Position numbers and translations under genes: made by a program
Assembly: GCA_035630195.1 (NCBI GenBank)
Contig: DASQLD010000573.1
Coordinates: 1 to 12,309, forward strand
Direction of reading: 5' to 3'
Origin: DASQDN01 sp035630195
GTDB lineage: Bacteria; Acidobacteriota; Terriglobia; Bryobacterales; Bryobacteraceae
DNA length: 12,309 nt
Notes under the pieces: model-generated
Databases searched by the model: none
The model's input: the letters and a program-made list of their open reading frames with translations, nothing else
Told to the model about the DNA's origin: nothing
Part shown: in pieces, positions 6,768-12,309 of the stretch
Layout: every line of letters starts with the position of its first letter
Position numbering within the stretch: the stretch's first letter is position 1

Positions 6768-6803
6768 CCCAGGCGCTTCTCCGGCAAGAGTCTTGCGTCT
6801 GGG
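6768..6803 (-). promoter_or_regulatory. Structured leader RNA upstream of the siderophore receptor
   Basis: In the minus-strand transcript CCCAG-A-CGC pairs with GCG-C-CTGGG, an 8-bp stem with one internal mismatch that closes an 18-nt loop. An alternative, mutually exclusive hairpin is the 13-bp palindrome GCAAGA-G-TCTTGC (6784-6796). A further small hairpin (ACCCA/TGGGT, 6821-6836) lies just 5' of it in the leader. I recognise no known riboswitch consensus; in particular I do not see a cobalamin box. Confidence 0.35.
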
Positions 6804-6837
6804 TCGGTTCTACTCGCGACACCCAATCCTCTGGGTT

Positions 6838-6867
6838 GATATAGGACTAGATTAGTCTCGTTTGCAA
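6838..6867 (-). promoter_or_regulatory. Candidate promoter and operator for the siderophore operon
   Basis: TTGCAA (6867-6862, 4 of 6 to -35) and TATATC (6843-6838, 4 of 6 to -10) are 18 nt apart on the minus strand. A perfect palindrome GACTA-GAT-TAGTC (6845-6857) fills the spacer, where a bound repressor would block polymerase. It does not match a classical Fur box (GATAATGATAATCATTATC), so the regulator is unknown. Iron control is expected from gene content, not shown by the sequence. Confidence 0.4.
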
Positions 6868-6929
6868 CTGAGTGTCAACTGAAAATTTGCGTAAAAGCGG
6901 AAACTTCGGTTTTGGACTGTTACTTGTCT

Positions 6930-6963
6930 AAAAAAAACAAAAGGCCCGCACGACGGCGGGCCT
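6930..6963 (-). terminator. Intrinsic terminator after rplI
   Basis: On the minus strand AGGCCCGC and GCGGGCCT form a perfect 8-bp GC-rich stem with a 6-nt loop (6942-6963), followed at once by TTTGTTTTTTTT. It begins about 26 nt past the rplI stop and ends the ribosomal-protein transcript before the siderophore promoter. Confidence 0.93.
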
Positions 6964-6989
6964 GAATAGGGATTGAAGTGGGAGTTTGC

Positions 6990-7436
6990 TTACTGCTCGG
7001 CGACGACGCTGACGTTCAATTCCGCAGTCACTTCCCGATGTAGACGCACCGGAACCTTGTAATCGCCGGTGTTCTTAATCGGATCGTCCAGTTGGATCTT
7101 GCGCCGGTCGATCGTATAGTTCTGGCGCTCGAGTCCGTCTGCGATATCCTTCGCCGTAACCGAGCCGAACAAGTGACCTTCTTCGCCTGCGCGCTGCGTA
7201 ATCGTGATCTTCACGCCCGCGAGCATGCGTCCCAGGTCTTCCGCCTCGTTCTTCGCTTTCGCTTCACGGCGCAGATAAGCGTCACGCTCTTGCTCAACGA
7301 TCTTCTTGTTGGAGGCGGTCGCCGCTACAGCCAGTTTCTTCGGCAGCAAGAAGTTGCGCGCATAACCGGGAGCAACTTTCACTACTTCGCCACGATGGCC
7401 AAGCTTTTCGATGTCTTCACGAAGTATGACTTCCAT
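6990..7436 (-). CDS. rplI: 50S ribosomal protein L9 (bL9)
   Basis: L9 binds 23S rRNA at the base of the L1 stalk and helps maintain reading frame. The 148-residue product is of normal length. It opens with MEVILREDIEKLGHRGEVVKV, followed by the family signature GYARNFLLPKKLA (24-36). It then has a long charged connecting helix (about 41-75) and the C-terminal domain with GHLFGSVTAKDIADGL. The start has a perfect AAGGAGG 9 nt upstream, the strongest ribosome-binding site in the window. It follows rpsR after 14 nt and is the last gene before the terminator at 6930-6963. Confidence 0.98.
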   Translation of the reverse strand: MEVILREDIEKLGHRGEVVKVAPGYARNFLLPKKLAVAATASNKKIVEQERDAYLRREAKAKNEAEDLGRMLAGVKITITQRAGEEGHLFGSVTAKDIADGLERQNYTIDRRKIQLDDPIKNTGDYKVPVRLHREVTAELNVSVVAEQ

Positions 7437-7450
7437 CGTTCTTAACCTCC

Positions 7451-7750
7451 TTAAACCGGCGACGAGTACGGCAGCATAGCAATGCTCCGCGCCTGCTTGA
7501 TCGCTTCGGCCAGCCTGCGCTGGTGAGGCGCGCAGACTCCCGAAATGCGGCGAGGCGTAACCTTGCCACGCTCAGAGATGAACGCGTTCAACAGCTTGAT
7601 GTCTTTGTAATTGATGTCGTCGATCTTATCGACACAGAACCGACACAGTTTCTTGCGCCGGAAATATTGTTTCTTGCCTGCGAGAGCTTTGTCGCCACCC
7701 GTGGGCCGCATGGAAGAAGCAATGGGACGTCCGCCTTTTTGTTCTGCCAT
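7451..7750 (-). CDS. rpsR: 30S ribosomal protein S18 (bS18), probable zinc-binding form
   Basis: S18 pairs with S6 on the platform of the 30S subunit. The 99-residue product carries the S18 core KKLCRFCVDKIDDINYKDI and LNAFISERGKVTPRRISGVC, ending in HQRRLAEAIKQARSIAMLPY. Cysteines 36 and 39 (CxxC), C73 and H76 form the ligand set of the zinc-containing C+ version; many bacteria have lost these residues. The Gly/Lys-rich N-terminal 25 residues are typically disordered. Its ribosome-binding site is AGGAG and its start is 3 nt after the rpsF stop, so expression with its S6 partner is likely coupled. Confidence 0.98.
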   Translation of the reverse strand: MAEQKGGRPIASSMRPTGGDKALAGKKQYFRRKKLCRFCVDKIDDINYKDIKLLNAFISERGKVTPRRISGVCAPHQRRLAEAIKQARSIAMLPYSSPV

Positions 7751-7753
7751 GGT

Positions 7754-8272
7754 TTACTCCTGATTCTCCCCGGTATTTTCTCGCGTGTTCCCGACTGCAT
7801 CGGCGAAAGCTTGCTCGGCCGACGGCGCTCCGGGCATCGGCGCTCCAGGCGTCGGTCCAGCCGGAACCGGAGCCGAAGGCATTAGTCCTTCGATCGGCGC
7901 CGATGGAGCAGCAGCCTGCGGAGCGGGCTTGCGGGCGGCGCGCTTCTCGCGCTGCTTCTTCCGCTTTTCTATCTTCTTGAGCTTCTCGTCGATGCGTACG
8001 GTCATGTACTTTAGTACGGCATCGTTTACGCGAAGGCGGCGCTCAACTTCCTTCACGGTCTGCGCGCCCGCAGTGAACTGCATGAGCACGTAGTAGCCTT
8101 CGTTACGCTTCTCGACACGATAGGCGAGCTTCCGCACACCCCATCGCTCTTGTTTGTCAACGGTTCCGCCGGCGCTCGTGACCGTGGCTTTCACCTGGTC
8201 GACGATCGGAGCAATTTCTTCCTCCGTTGCGTCCGGACGAATGATAAAAATCTCTTCGTAGATGCGATTCAT
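7754..8272 (-). CDS. rpsF: 30S ribosomal protein S6 (bS6) with Ala/Pro-rich C-terminal extension
   Basis: S6 binds S18 and the central domain of 16S rRNA. Residues 1-95 are the normal S6 fold (YEEIFIIRPDATEEEI, then GGTVDKQERWGVRKLAYRV, then GYYVLMQF and ERRLRVNDAVLKYMTVRID). The remainder is an unusually long tail. It has a Lys/Arg-rich stretch (about 97-115) and then an Ala/Pro/Gly-rich segment with repeated PSAP/PGAP units (about 116-150). The acidic end is ENTGENQE. At 172 residues it is well above the usual 95-135. Its ATG overlaps the pth stop as ATGA, with GAGGAA upstream inside pth. Confidence 0.97.
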   Translation of the reverse strand: MNRIYEEIFIIRPDATEEEIAPIVDQVKATVTSAGGTVDKQERWGVRKLAYRVEKRNEGYYVLMQFTAGAQTVKEVERRLRVNDAVLKYMTVRIDEKLKKIEKRKKQREKRAARKPAPQAAAPSAPIEGLMPSAPVPAGPTPGAPMPGAPSAEQAFADAVGNTRENTGENQE

Positions 8273-8865
8273 TCTTCCTCTTTTGTTAAGCCTCGGGCGC
8301 GACGATTGAATTTCGTCATGGCCTTTTCGGCGCCTTCAGCAAGTACGGACTCTGTTGCCGCGGCCGCATGGTCGAGCAACTCATCCAAATCCTGAGCCTG
8401 CGCGTTCTTGATAGGCGACAGCACAAACTCAGCTCCGTTCCGGACCGGGTGACCCGGATGAATTCCCAGGCGAATCCTGGGAAATTCCTGTGTTCCGACA
8501 CGCTTGATCACGTCTTCAATGCCGTGATGTCCGCCCGCCGAACCCTTGGGGCGGATTCGTAATCCGGTCCAAGGTATATCCAATTCGTCATAGATCACGA
8601 TCAGTTTCGGGATCTCGACGGAATACTTGTCGACCAGCATTTTTACGGAAGATCCGCTCAAATTCATGAACGTCTGCGGCTTGGCCAGCAGCACTTCCGT
8701 TCCGCCGATCGAACCCAGCCCCAGCAGTGCCTTCGAATCAGTCCGGCTTACCCTTATGCCGCCGTTTCGCTCGGCCAGCCGGTCAATCGTGAGAAACCCA
8801 AGATTGTGATAGCTGCGCTCGTACGCGGGGCCGGGATTGCCCAGACCGACAATAAGCCAGGGCAC
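8269..8865 (-). CDS. pth: Peptidyl-tRNA hydrolase
   Basis: Pth cleaves peptidyl-tRNA released by abortive translation and recycles tRNA. The 198-residue product has the expected length and catalytic set: N10 and H20 in GLGNPGPAYERSYHNLGF, N68 in KPQTFMNLSG, and D93 in IYDELDIP. The usual THHN/TRHN context of H20 is SYHN here. The usual N114 (GGHNG) is H114 (SAGGHHGIED), a substitution at a tRNA-contacting position that varies in some lineages. The start is GTG, 6 nt after the rplY stop, with only a weak AAGAAG upstream. The 3' end overlaps rpsF by 4 nt. Confidence 0.97.
   Translation of the reverse strand: MPWLIVGLGNPGPAYERSYHNLGFLTIDRLAERNGGIRVSRTDSKALLGLGSIGGTEVLLAKPQTFMNLSGSSVKMLVDKYSVEIPKLIVIYDELDIPWTGLRIRPKGSAGGHHGIEDVIKRVGTQEFPRIRLGIHPGHPVRNGAEFVLSPIKNAQAQDLDELLDHAAAATESVLAEGAEKAMTKFNRRARGLTKEEE
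8463..8483. repeat. 8-bp inverted repeat inside pth
   Basis: TTCCCAGG (8463-8470) and CCTGGGAA (8476-8483) are perfect arms around CGAAT. They lie in the codons for FPRIRLGI. Probably a coding coincidence, but it would form a stable mRNA hairpin. Confidence 0.6.
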
Positions 8866-8871
8866 GGACGA

Positions 8872-9546
8872 CTACTTCTTCTTTTTGTCGTCCTTCTTGT
8901 CCGCGGGCGCAGCCTCTTCCTTCTTGCCCTTCTTCACGACTTCGGGCTCGGGCGCCGCTGCGGCTTCCGGTGTTACTTCTTCGACAGCCTTCAAGCCGAC
9001 CACGTGAGATATAACCGCGTCTGCCGGACTTATCAGCCGCATCGAACCGGTCATCGGAATCTCCGAAGCGCGGATGCTTTGGCCAATTGACAAGCCGGCA
9101 ACTTCCACGGTGAATGCTTCCGGAATATCGTCCGGCAGGCACTCGACTTCGATGTCGCGCGTGACGACCTCGTGTAATCCGCCTTGCACCTTCACACCAA
9201 CCGGGTCGCCATGCGTGTGGACCGGAACTTTAACAACCACTTTCTTCGAAAGATCGATGCGGATCAAATCGACGTGCAGAAGACGAGCCTTCAGTGGCTC
9301 ATGCTGCCAATCGGTGATCATCACGGGCGCCTTCGATCCTTGGATATCGATATCAAAGATCGTGTTGTGGCCCGACGAACTCTTCAGAACACCGGTGACT
9401 TCTTTGGGGCTGATTGCGATGGCGACCGGATCGGTTCCCATCCCATAAACGACCGCGGGGACTAGGCCGCGAACGCGCAGGCGGCGCGCCTCATTCTTGC
9501 CGCGTGTGTCGCGGGGCTCGGCCGAAATCGTAATATCTTTTCTCAT
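8872..9546 (-). CDS. rplY: 50S ribosomal protein L25, long Ctc/TL5 form
   Basis: L25 binds 5S rRNA in the central protuberance. The 224-residue product is the two-domain Ctc/TL5 type, not the short E. coli form. The N-terminal 5S-binding domain (about 5-90) includes RDTRGKNEARRLRVRGLVPAVVYG and QHEPLKARLLHVDLIRI. The C-terminal domain (about 95-185) includes GDPVGVKVQGGLHEVVTRDIEVECLP and PEAFTVEVAGLSIGQSI. A flexible Ala/Glu/Lys tail ends in KKDDKKKK. In Bacillus the ctc gene is a general-stress gene; nothing here shows that control. The start is preceded by a tandem 15-bp repeat that carries its ribosome-binding site. pth follows 6 nt after the stop. Confidence 0.97.
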   Translation of the reverse strand: MRKDITISAEPRDTRGKNEARRLRVRGLVPAVVYGMGTDPVAIAISPKEVTGVLKSSSGHNTIFDIDIQGSKAPVMITDWQHEPLKARLLHVDLIRIDLSKKVVVKVPVHTHGDPVGVKVQGGLHEVVTRDIEVECLPDDIPEAFTVEVAGLSIGQSIRASEIPMTGSMRLISPADAVISHVVGLKAVEEVTPEAAAAPEPEVVKKGKKEEAAPADKKDDKKKK

Positions 9547-9547
9547 T

Positions 9548-9584
9548 TACTCACCAATCCTGTACTCACCAATCCTGTACTCAC
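9548..9584. repeat. Tandem 15-bp repeat (2.5 copies) filling the prs-rplY gap
   Basis: The unit TACTCACCAATCCTG occurs at 9548-9562 and 9563-9577, followed by a partial copy TACTCAC at 9578-9584. It takes up nearly all of the 39 bp between the prs stop and the rplY start. In mRNA sense each unit reads CAGGATTGGTGAGTA, so the AGGA ribosome-binding site of rplY is duplicated. A slippage duplication is the simplest origin. Confidence 0.95.
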
Positions 9585-9585
9585 G

Positions 9586-10557
9586 CTAGACGAATAACGT
9601 GCTGATCGATCCGCCTTCGTGGATACTCTGGATGGCGCGCGCCAACAGAGGAGCTACCGACAACTGACGAATTTTGTCGCAGCGCCGGGCGTCTTCCCGA
9701 AGGGGAATCGAATTCGTAACAACAACTTCGCGGATCGACGATTCTTCGATGCGCTTCACCGCCGGCCCAGACAGCACCGCGTGAGTTGCGCATGCCGATA
9801 CGCCGGTTGCGCCCGCGTGCATCAGCGCTTCCGCGCCTTTCACGAGCGTCCCGGCAGTATCGATAAGGTCATCGACCATAATGCAATTCCGTCCGCGAAC
9901 ATCGCCGATAATATTCATAATCTCGGCTACATTCGCTTGTTCACGCCGTTTGTCGATAATCGCCAGCGGAGCGTTAAGCCGCTTGGCGAAGGCTCTTGCG
10001 CGCTCCACGCCTCCCGCATCGGGCGATACCACCGTGATATTCGGCAGAACAGCCGCGCGAAAATGCTCAATCATCACCGGAGCGGCGAAAAGATGATCAA
10101 CCGGGATATCGAAGAATCCCTGGATTTGGGCAGCATGCAGATCGAGACTCAGAATACGATCCGCCCCTGCCCGCTCGAGCACACTGGCGACCAGTTTTGC
10201 CGAGATCGGGACACGGGGCTTATCCTTACGATCCTGCCGTGCGTACCCATAATAGGGTAACACTGCCGTGATCCGGCCTGCCGATGCGCGCTTCAGCGCG
10301 TCGATCATCAGCAATAATTCGAACAAGTTGCGCTCGACGGGAGTGCAAGTGGGCTGAATTGCAAAGGAGTCGACACCGCGGACATTTTCAAGAATCTGAA
10401 GCTGAATTTCGTCGTCAGCGAACGTCTTTACGGAGATTTCGCCCGGCTTCGTTCCAAGGCATTCGCAAACATCGGCAGTCAAAGCCGAATTCGCGCTTCC
10501 GCTGAAGATGCGTATGTTCTCGTAAGTCATCGCGAGTATCGGCTTTGCGGCGGCCAT
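9586..10557 (-). CDS. prs: Ribose-phosphate pyrophosphokinase (PRPP synthetase)
   Basis: Prs makes PRPP from ribose 5-phosphate and ATP, feeding purine, pyrimidine, histidine and NAD synthesis and the Apt reaction encoded nearby. Visible motifs are the flexible loop PYYGYARQDRK (101-111), the DLHAAQIQGFF region (139-149), SPDAGGVERARAFAKRL (178-194) and the PRPP loop IMVDDLIDTAGT (226-237). This start gives 323 residues, overlaps ispE by 31 nt, and has GGTGAT (anti-SD complementary) just upstream. The second in-frame ATG at 10530 gives 314 residues, the family's usual length. It overlaps the ispE stop exactly as ATGA but has no ribosome-binding site. The start is therefore uncertain, and either option implies coupling to ispE. 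Confidence 0.96.
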   Translation of the reverse strand: MAAAKPILAMTYENIRIFSGSANSALTADVCECLGTKPGEISVKTFADDEIQLQILENVRGVDSFAIQPTCTPVERNLFELLLMIDALKRASAGRITAVLPYYGYARQDRKDKPRVPISAKLVASVLERAGADRILSLDLHAAQIQGFFDIPVDHLFAAPVMIEHFRAAVLPNITVVSPDAGGVERARAFAKRLNAPLAIIDKRREQANVAEIMNIIGDVRGRNCIMVDDLIDTAGTLVKGAEALMHAGATGVSACATHAVLSGPAVKRIEESSIREVVVTNSIPLREDARRCDKIRQLSVAPLLARAIQSIHEGGSISTLFV

Positions 10558-11489
10558 TCATCACCCTGCATATGTTCGCTTAGCTTCTTCCACCAGGTCG
10601 CGAAATACCGGGCTCGACTCACGAAAGAGATCGGAAAGACCCGCTCGTTGCGGAAGGCGACTTTGGCCCGGGTTATCTCTTTCGGATTCCGGAAAACTCC
10701 GAAAATTGCTGACCCACTGCCCGTCATCAGCGCTGGACGAGCGCCTAACCGCTCCAATTTTTGTTTGATAGCGCTAAGTTGAGGATGCTGCCGGAACACC
10801 GCAGATTCGAAGTCATTGCTGCAGAGATCAGACCAGTCCCCGGCTACCCGCTCCCCACTTAAAGCCAAGGCAACACGTTGCGAAGTATTTATTTTAGGTG
10901 ACGGGGCATTCCAAGTCAATGAACGGCCAAGAGCGCGGAAGGCCTCGGGAGTCGACACATGGATGCCCGGCGTTACCAACAAAGCTCTCGTTTTATCCCT
11001 GAATTCAAGAGGATACAATTCCGTTCCCCTACCCAGGCCCAGCGCCGTCCCACCCGTGAGAAAGAACGGAACATCGCTGCCTAGTGATGCGCCAATCTCG
11101 ATCAATTTCTCCCAGGGCAAATGGCGTCCGGTGAGGATAGGAAGACCCAACAACACCGCAGCCGCATCACTCGATCCACCACCCAGCCCGCCGCCCATCG
11201 GAATGCGCTTCTTTAAGGCAAAACGAGTCCAACCCTTCGCATTTGTAGCCTCGATGACAGCCATCGCCGCGCGCAGCACGAGATTATCCGCGATTTCGAT
11301 CGTCGAATCGAGCGACACGCCGGTCTTACGCCCGGGCGTAAACTCTATCTCCAAGTCATCAGCCAGCGAGATTGTCTGGAAAATTGTCCGAAGATCGTGA
11401 AAGCCGTCAGACCTGCGCCCGAGTACTTCCAGGCACAGATTGATCTTGGCGAACGCCGGAACACGCGCGCGCCGTGTCTCGCGAGGCAT
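10527..11489 (-). CDS. ispE: 4-diphosphocytidyl-2-C-methyl-D-erythritol kinase
   Basis: IspE phosphorylates CDP-methylerythritol in the non-mevalonate (MEP) route to isoprenoids. This GHMP kinase has 320 residues, slightly long for the family. Catalytic K15 is in PAFAKINLCLEV. The ATP-binding glycine-rich loop is PMGGGLGGGSSDAAAVL (97-113). The catalytic Asp is in GSDVPFF (about D139), and the third GHMP motif is MTGSGSAIFGVF (255-266). The extra length is at the C-terminus (KKLSEHMQGDEWPPQSRYSR), part of which overlaps prs. The ATG overlaps the apt stop as TAATG. Presence of ispE indicates the organism uses the MEP pathway. Confidence 0.97.
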   Translation of the reverse strand: MPRETRRARVPAFAKINLCLEVLGRRSDGFHDLRTIFQTISLADDLEIEFTPGRKTGVSLDSTIEIADNLVLRAAMAVIEATNAKGWTRFALKKRIPMGGGLGGGSSDAAAVLLGLPILTGRHLPWEKLIEIGASLGSDVPFFLTGGTALGLGRGTELYPLEFRDKTRALLVTPGIHVSTPEAFRALGRSLTWNAPSPKINTSQRVALALSGERVAGDWSDLCSNDFESAVFRQHPQLSAIKQKLERLGARPALMTGSGSAIFGVFRNPKEITRAKVAFRNERVFPISFVSRARYFATWWKKLSEHMQGDEWPPQSRYSR

Positions 11490-12004
11490 TAGTAGTGAAT
11501 CAGCGAATGAATATCGTAATGAGGAAGCTTCTCGCGACCGCGCAGAAAATCGAGTTCGATCACGAAGCCATAACCCGCAATCCGCCCGCCGAGCTTCTCA
11601 ACCAGCCGAGCAACCGCCGCCGCAGTACCGCCCGTAGCCAGCACATCGTCCACAATCAGCACGCGCTGTCCGTCTTCAATGGCGTCCTTGTGAATCTCGA
11701 GACGGTCCGTCCCATATTCGAGTTCATATTCCCAGAACTCAACTTCACAAGGCAGCTTTTTTGGCTTGCGAACCGGCACAAATCCCGTGCCTAGCGCAAG
11801 CGCAATCGCCGGAGCGAAGAAATAACCCCGCGCCTCGATGCCTACCACGACATCGATCTTGTCATCTTTATAGTGGCTGTAAAATGCATCGATAACACTG
11901 CGAAGTCCCTTGGCGTCCTTCATCAGCGTCGTTATGTCGTAAAAGTTGATTCCAGGCTTCGGGAAGTCGGGGACCTCCCGTATGAGTTGCTTCAAATGCC
12001 GCAT
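11489..12004 (-). CDS. apt: Adenine phosphoribosyltransferase
   Basis: Apt salvages adenine with PRPP to give AMP, so it uses the product of prs two genes downstream. From this ATG the protein has 171 residues, the family's usual length, and begins MRHLKQLIREVPDFPKPGINFYDITTL, where Apt proteins normally start. GIEARGYFFAPAIA (about 55-68) and the PRPP loop VLIVDDVLATGGT (about 115-127) are intact, followed by VIELDFLRGREKL. The reading frame stays open upstream to an ATG at 12088, which would add 28 residues with no family resemblance. Neither start has a clear ribosome-binding site, so a longer form cannot be excluded. It is the first gene of the cluster. Confidence 0.95.
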   Translation of the reverse strand: MRHLKQLIREVPDFPKPGINFYDITTLMKDAKGLRSVIDAFYSHYKDDKIDVVVGIEARGYFFAPAIALALGTGFVPVRKPKKLPCEVEFWEYELEYGTDRLEIHKDAIEDGQRVLIVDDVLATGGTAAAVARLVEKLGGRIAGYGFVIELDFLRGREKLPHYDIHSLIHY

Positions 12005-12109
12005 GTGATGGAATTCGTTATTGTAACGCAGCGAGCTTGGCCACGAGGCGCCAGGCCTGACAATCACAAGTTCTGCCATTTGTTTCATCTGAAGAAGGAT
12101 ACTGACAGG

Positions 12110-12129
12110 CGAGATGACCGAGCATCTCG
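12110..12129. repeat. 7-bp hairpin between the transposase remnant and apt
   Basis: CGAGATG (12110-12116) and CATCTCG (12123-12129) are perfect arms around ACCGAG. No U-tract follows on either strand, so it is not an intrinsic terminator. It may be part of the apt leader or lie near the end of the insertion element. I found no promoter I would defend in 12089-12169. Confidence 0.45.
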
Positions 12130-12169
12130 GGTATCAAAAGCACGAGCCAGCCGGTCGGAACAGCGGGAA

Positions 12170-12309
12170 CTAGTCTCCCGTTTCTAAAGTCTCTTTATAT
12201 TTATTGACCTTACGAATGATCTTGCTGGCACTGGCGACCCACTGAAATGGTTGTGGATTGCGATTGTAGTGCCGGACATAGTCCTTGATTGTCCTGATCA
12301 GGTCACGTA
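12170..12309 (-). mobile_element. IS630-family transposase, C-terminal end (cut by window edge)
   Basis: The last 45 residues of a reading frame enter from the right edge and stop with TAG at 12172-12170. They contain DYVRHYNRNPQPFQWVASAS followed by KIIRKVNKYKETLETGD. The pattern YxxxYNxxPxPFxW-A-A-x-IxxKV is the characteristic C-terminal tail of IS630-type DDE transposases, just after the catalytic domain. The catalytic residues are outside the window, so I cannot say whether the element is intact. The end lies 166 bp from the chosen apt start. I could not identify the terminal inverted repeat or the TA target duplication expected for IS630. Confidence 0.75.

Noticed and set aside
6678..6837. 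Cobalamin riboswitch upstream of the TonB-dependent receptor.
   Set aside because: Such riboswitches often precede TonB receptors, but I find no B12 box and the receptor is of the siderophore type with PiuC and PepSY neighbours.
9619..10260. 213-codon plus-strand reading frame opposite prs.
   Set aside because: It lies wholly within prs, whose motifs are all intact, and it shows no family resemblance.
10816..11400. 194-codon plus-strand reading frame opposite ispE.
   Set aside because: It lies within ispE on the opposite strand; the ispE frame carries all GHMP kinase motifs.
12005..12088. Longer apt start at 12088 giving 199 residues.
   Set aside because: The extra 28 residues have no family counterpart and no ribosome-binding site, and typical Apt proteins begin at the MRHLKQLIREVPDF segment. 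It cannot be fully excluded.

Overview
The window (about 57% GC by eye) looks like a chromosomal segment from an Acidobacteriota-type bacterium, possibly of the Solibacter/Bryobacter group. This rests on three things: paired b and b' ATP synthase subunits in which b carries a signal peptide, the gene order apt-ispE-prs-rplY-pth-rpsF-rpsR-rplI, and the long Ctc/TL5-type L25. The lineage call is inference from memory of gene order and protein style, not from a search. Every convincing gene lies on the minus strand, so the region reads from right to left.

Right edge to about 6.93 kb. The first item is the C-terminal end of an IS630-like transposase, cut by the window edge. It is followed by an eight-gene housekeeping cluster for purine salvage, isoprenoid and PRPP synthesis and translation: apt, ispE, prs, rplY, pth, rpsF, rpsR, rplI. 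The genes overlap or sit within a few dozen bases of each other, consistent with one transcript. A textbook intrinsic terminator follows rplI.

About 6.87 to 2.41 kb. A self-contained iron-acquisition operon comes next, with its own candidate promoter (a 13-bp palindrome in the spacer) and a structured leader of about 150 nt. It encodes a TonB-dependent siderophore receptor with an N-terminal STN signalling domain, a PiuC/YbiX-type Fe(II)/2-oxoglutarate hydroxylase, and a four-helix PepSY membrane protein of the kind proposed to reduce ferric siderophores. The layout matches piuA-piuC-piuB and fiu-ybiX. The receptor would import the ferric siderophore and the PepSY protein would help release iron. 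The hydroxylase's job is unsettled in the family.

About 2.41 to 1.98 kb is a 437-bp gap. It holds a good minus-strand promoter, a palindrome abutting its -35 box, and two hairpins in the resulting leader. From there to the left edge runs an ATP synthase cluster: atpF' (b'), atpF (b, TTG start), atpH (delta) and the start of atpA (alpha). No a or c subunit gene precedes it, so the Fo genes are split between loci.

I see no CRISPR array, tRNA, rRNA, phage or defence system, and no clearly undescribed multi-gene system. The points most worth a second look are the perfect 15-bp GC hairpin inside the PepSY gene, the structured leaders of the two operons, the tandem repeat carrying the rplY ribosome-binding site, and the C-terminal extension of S6.
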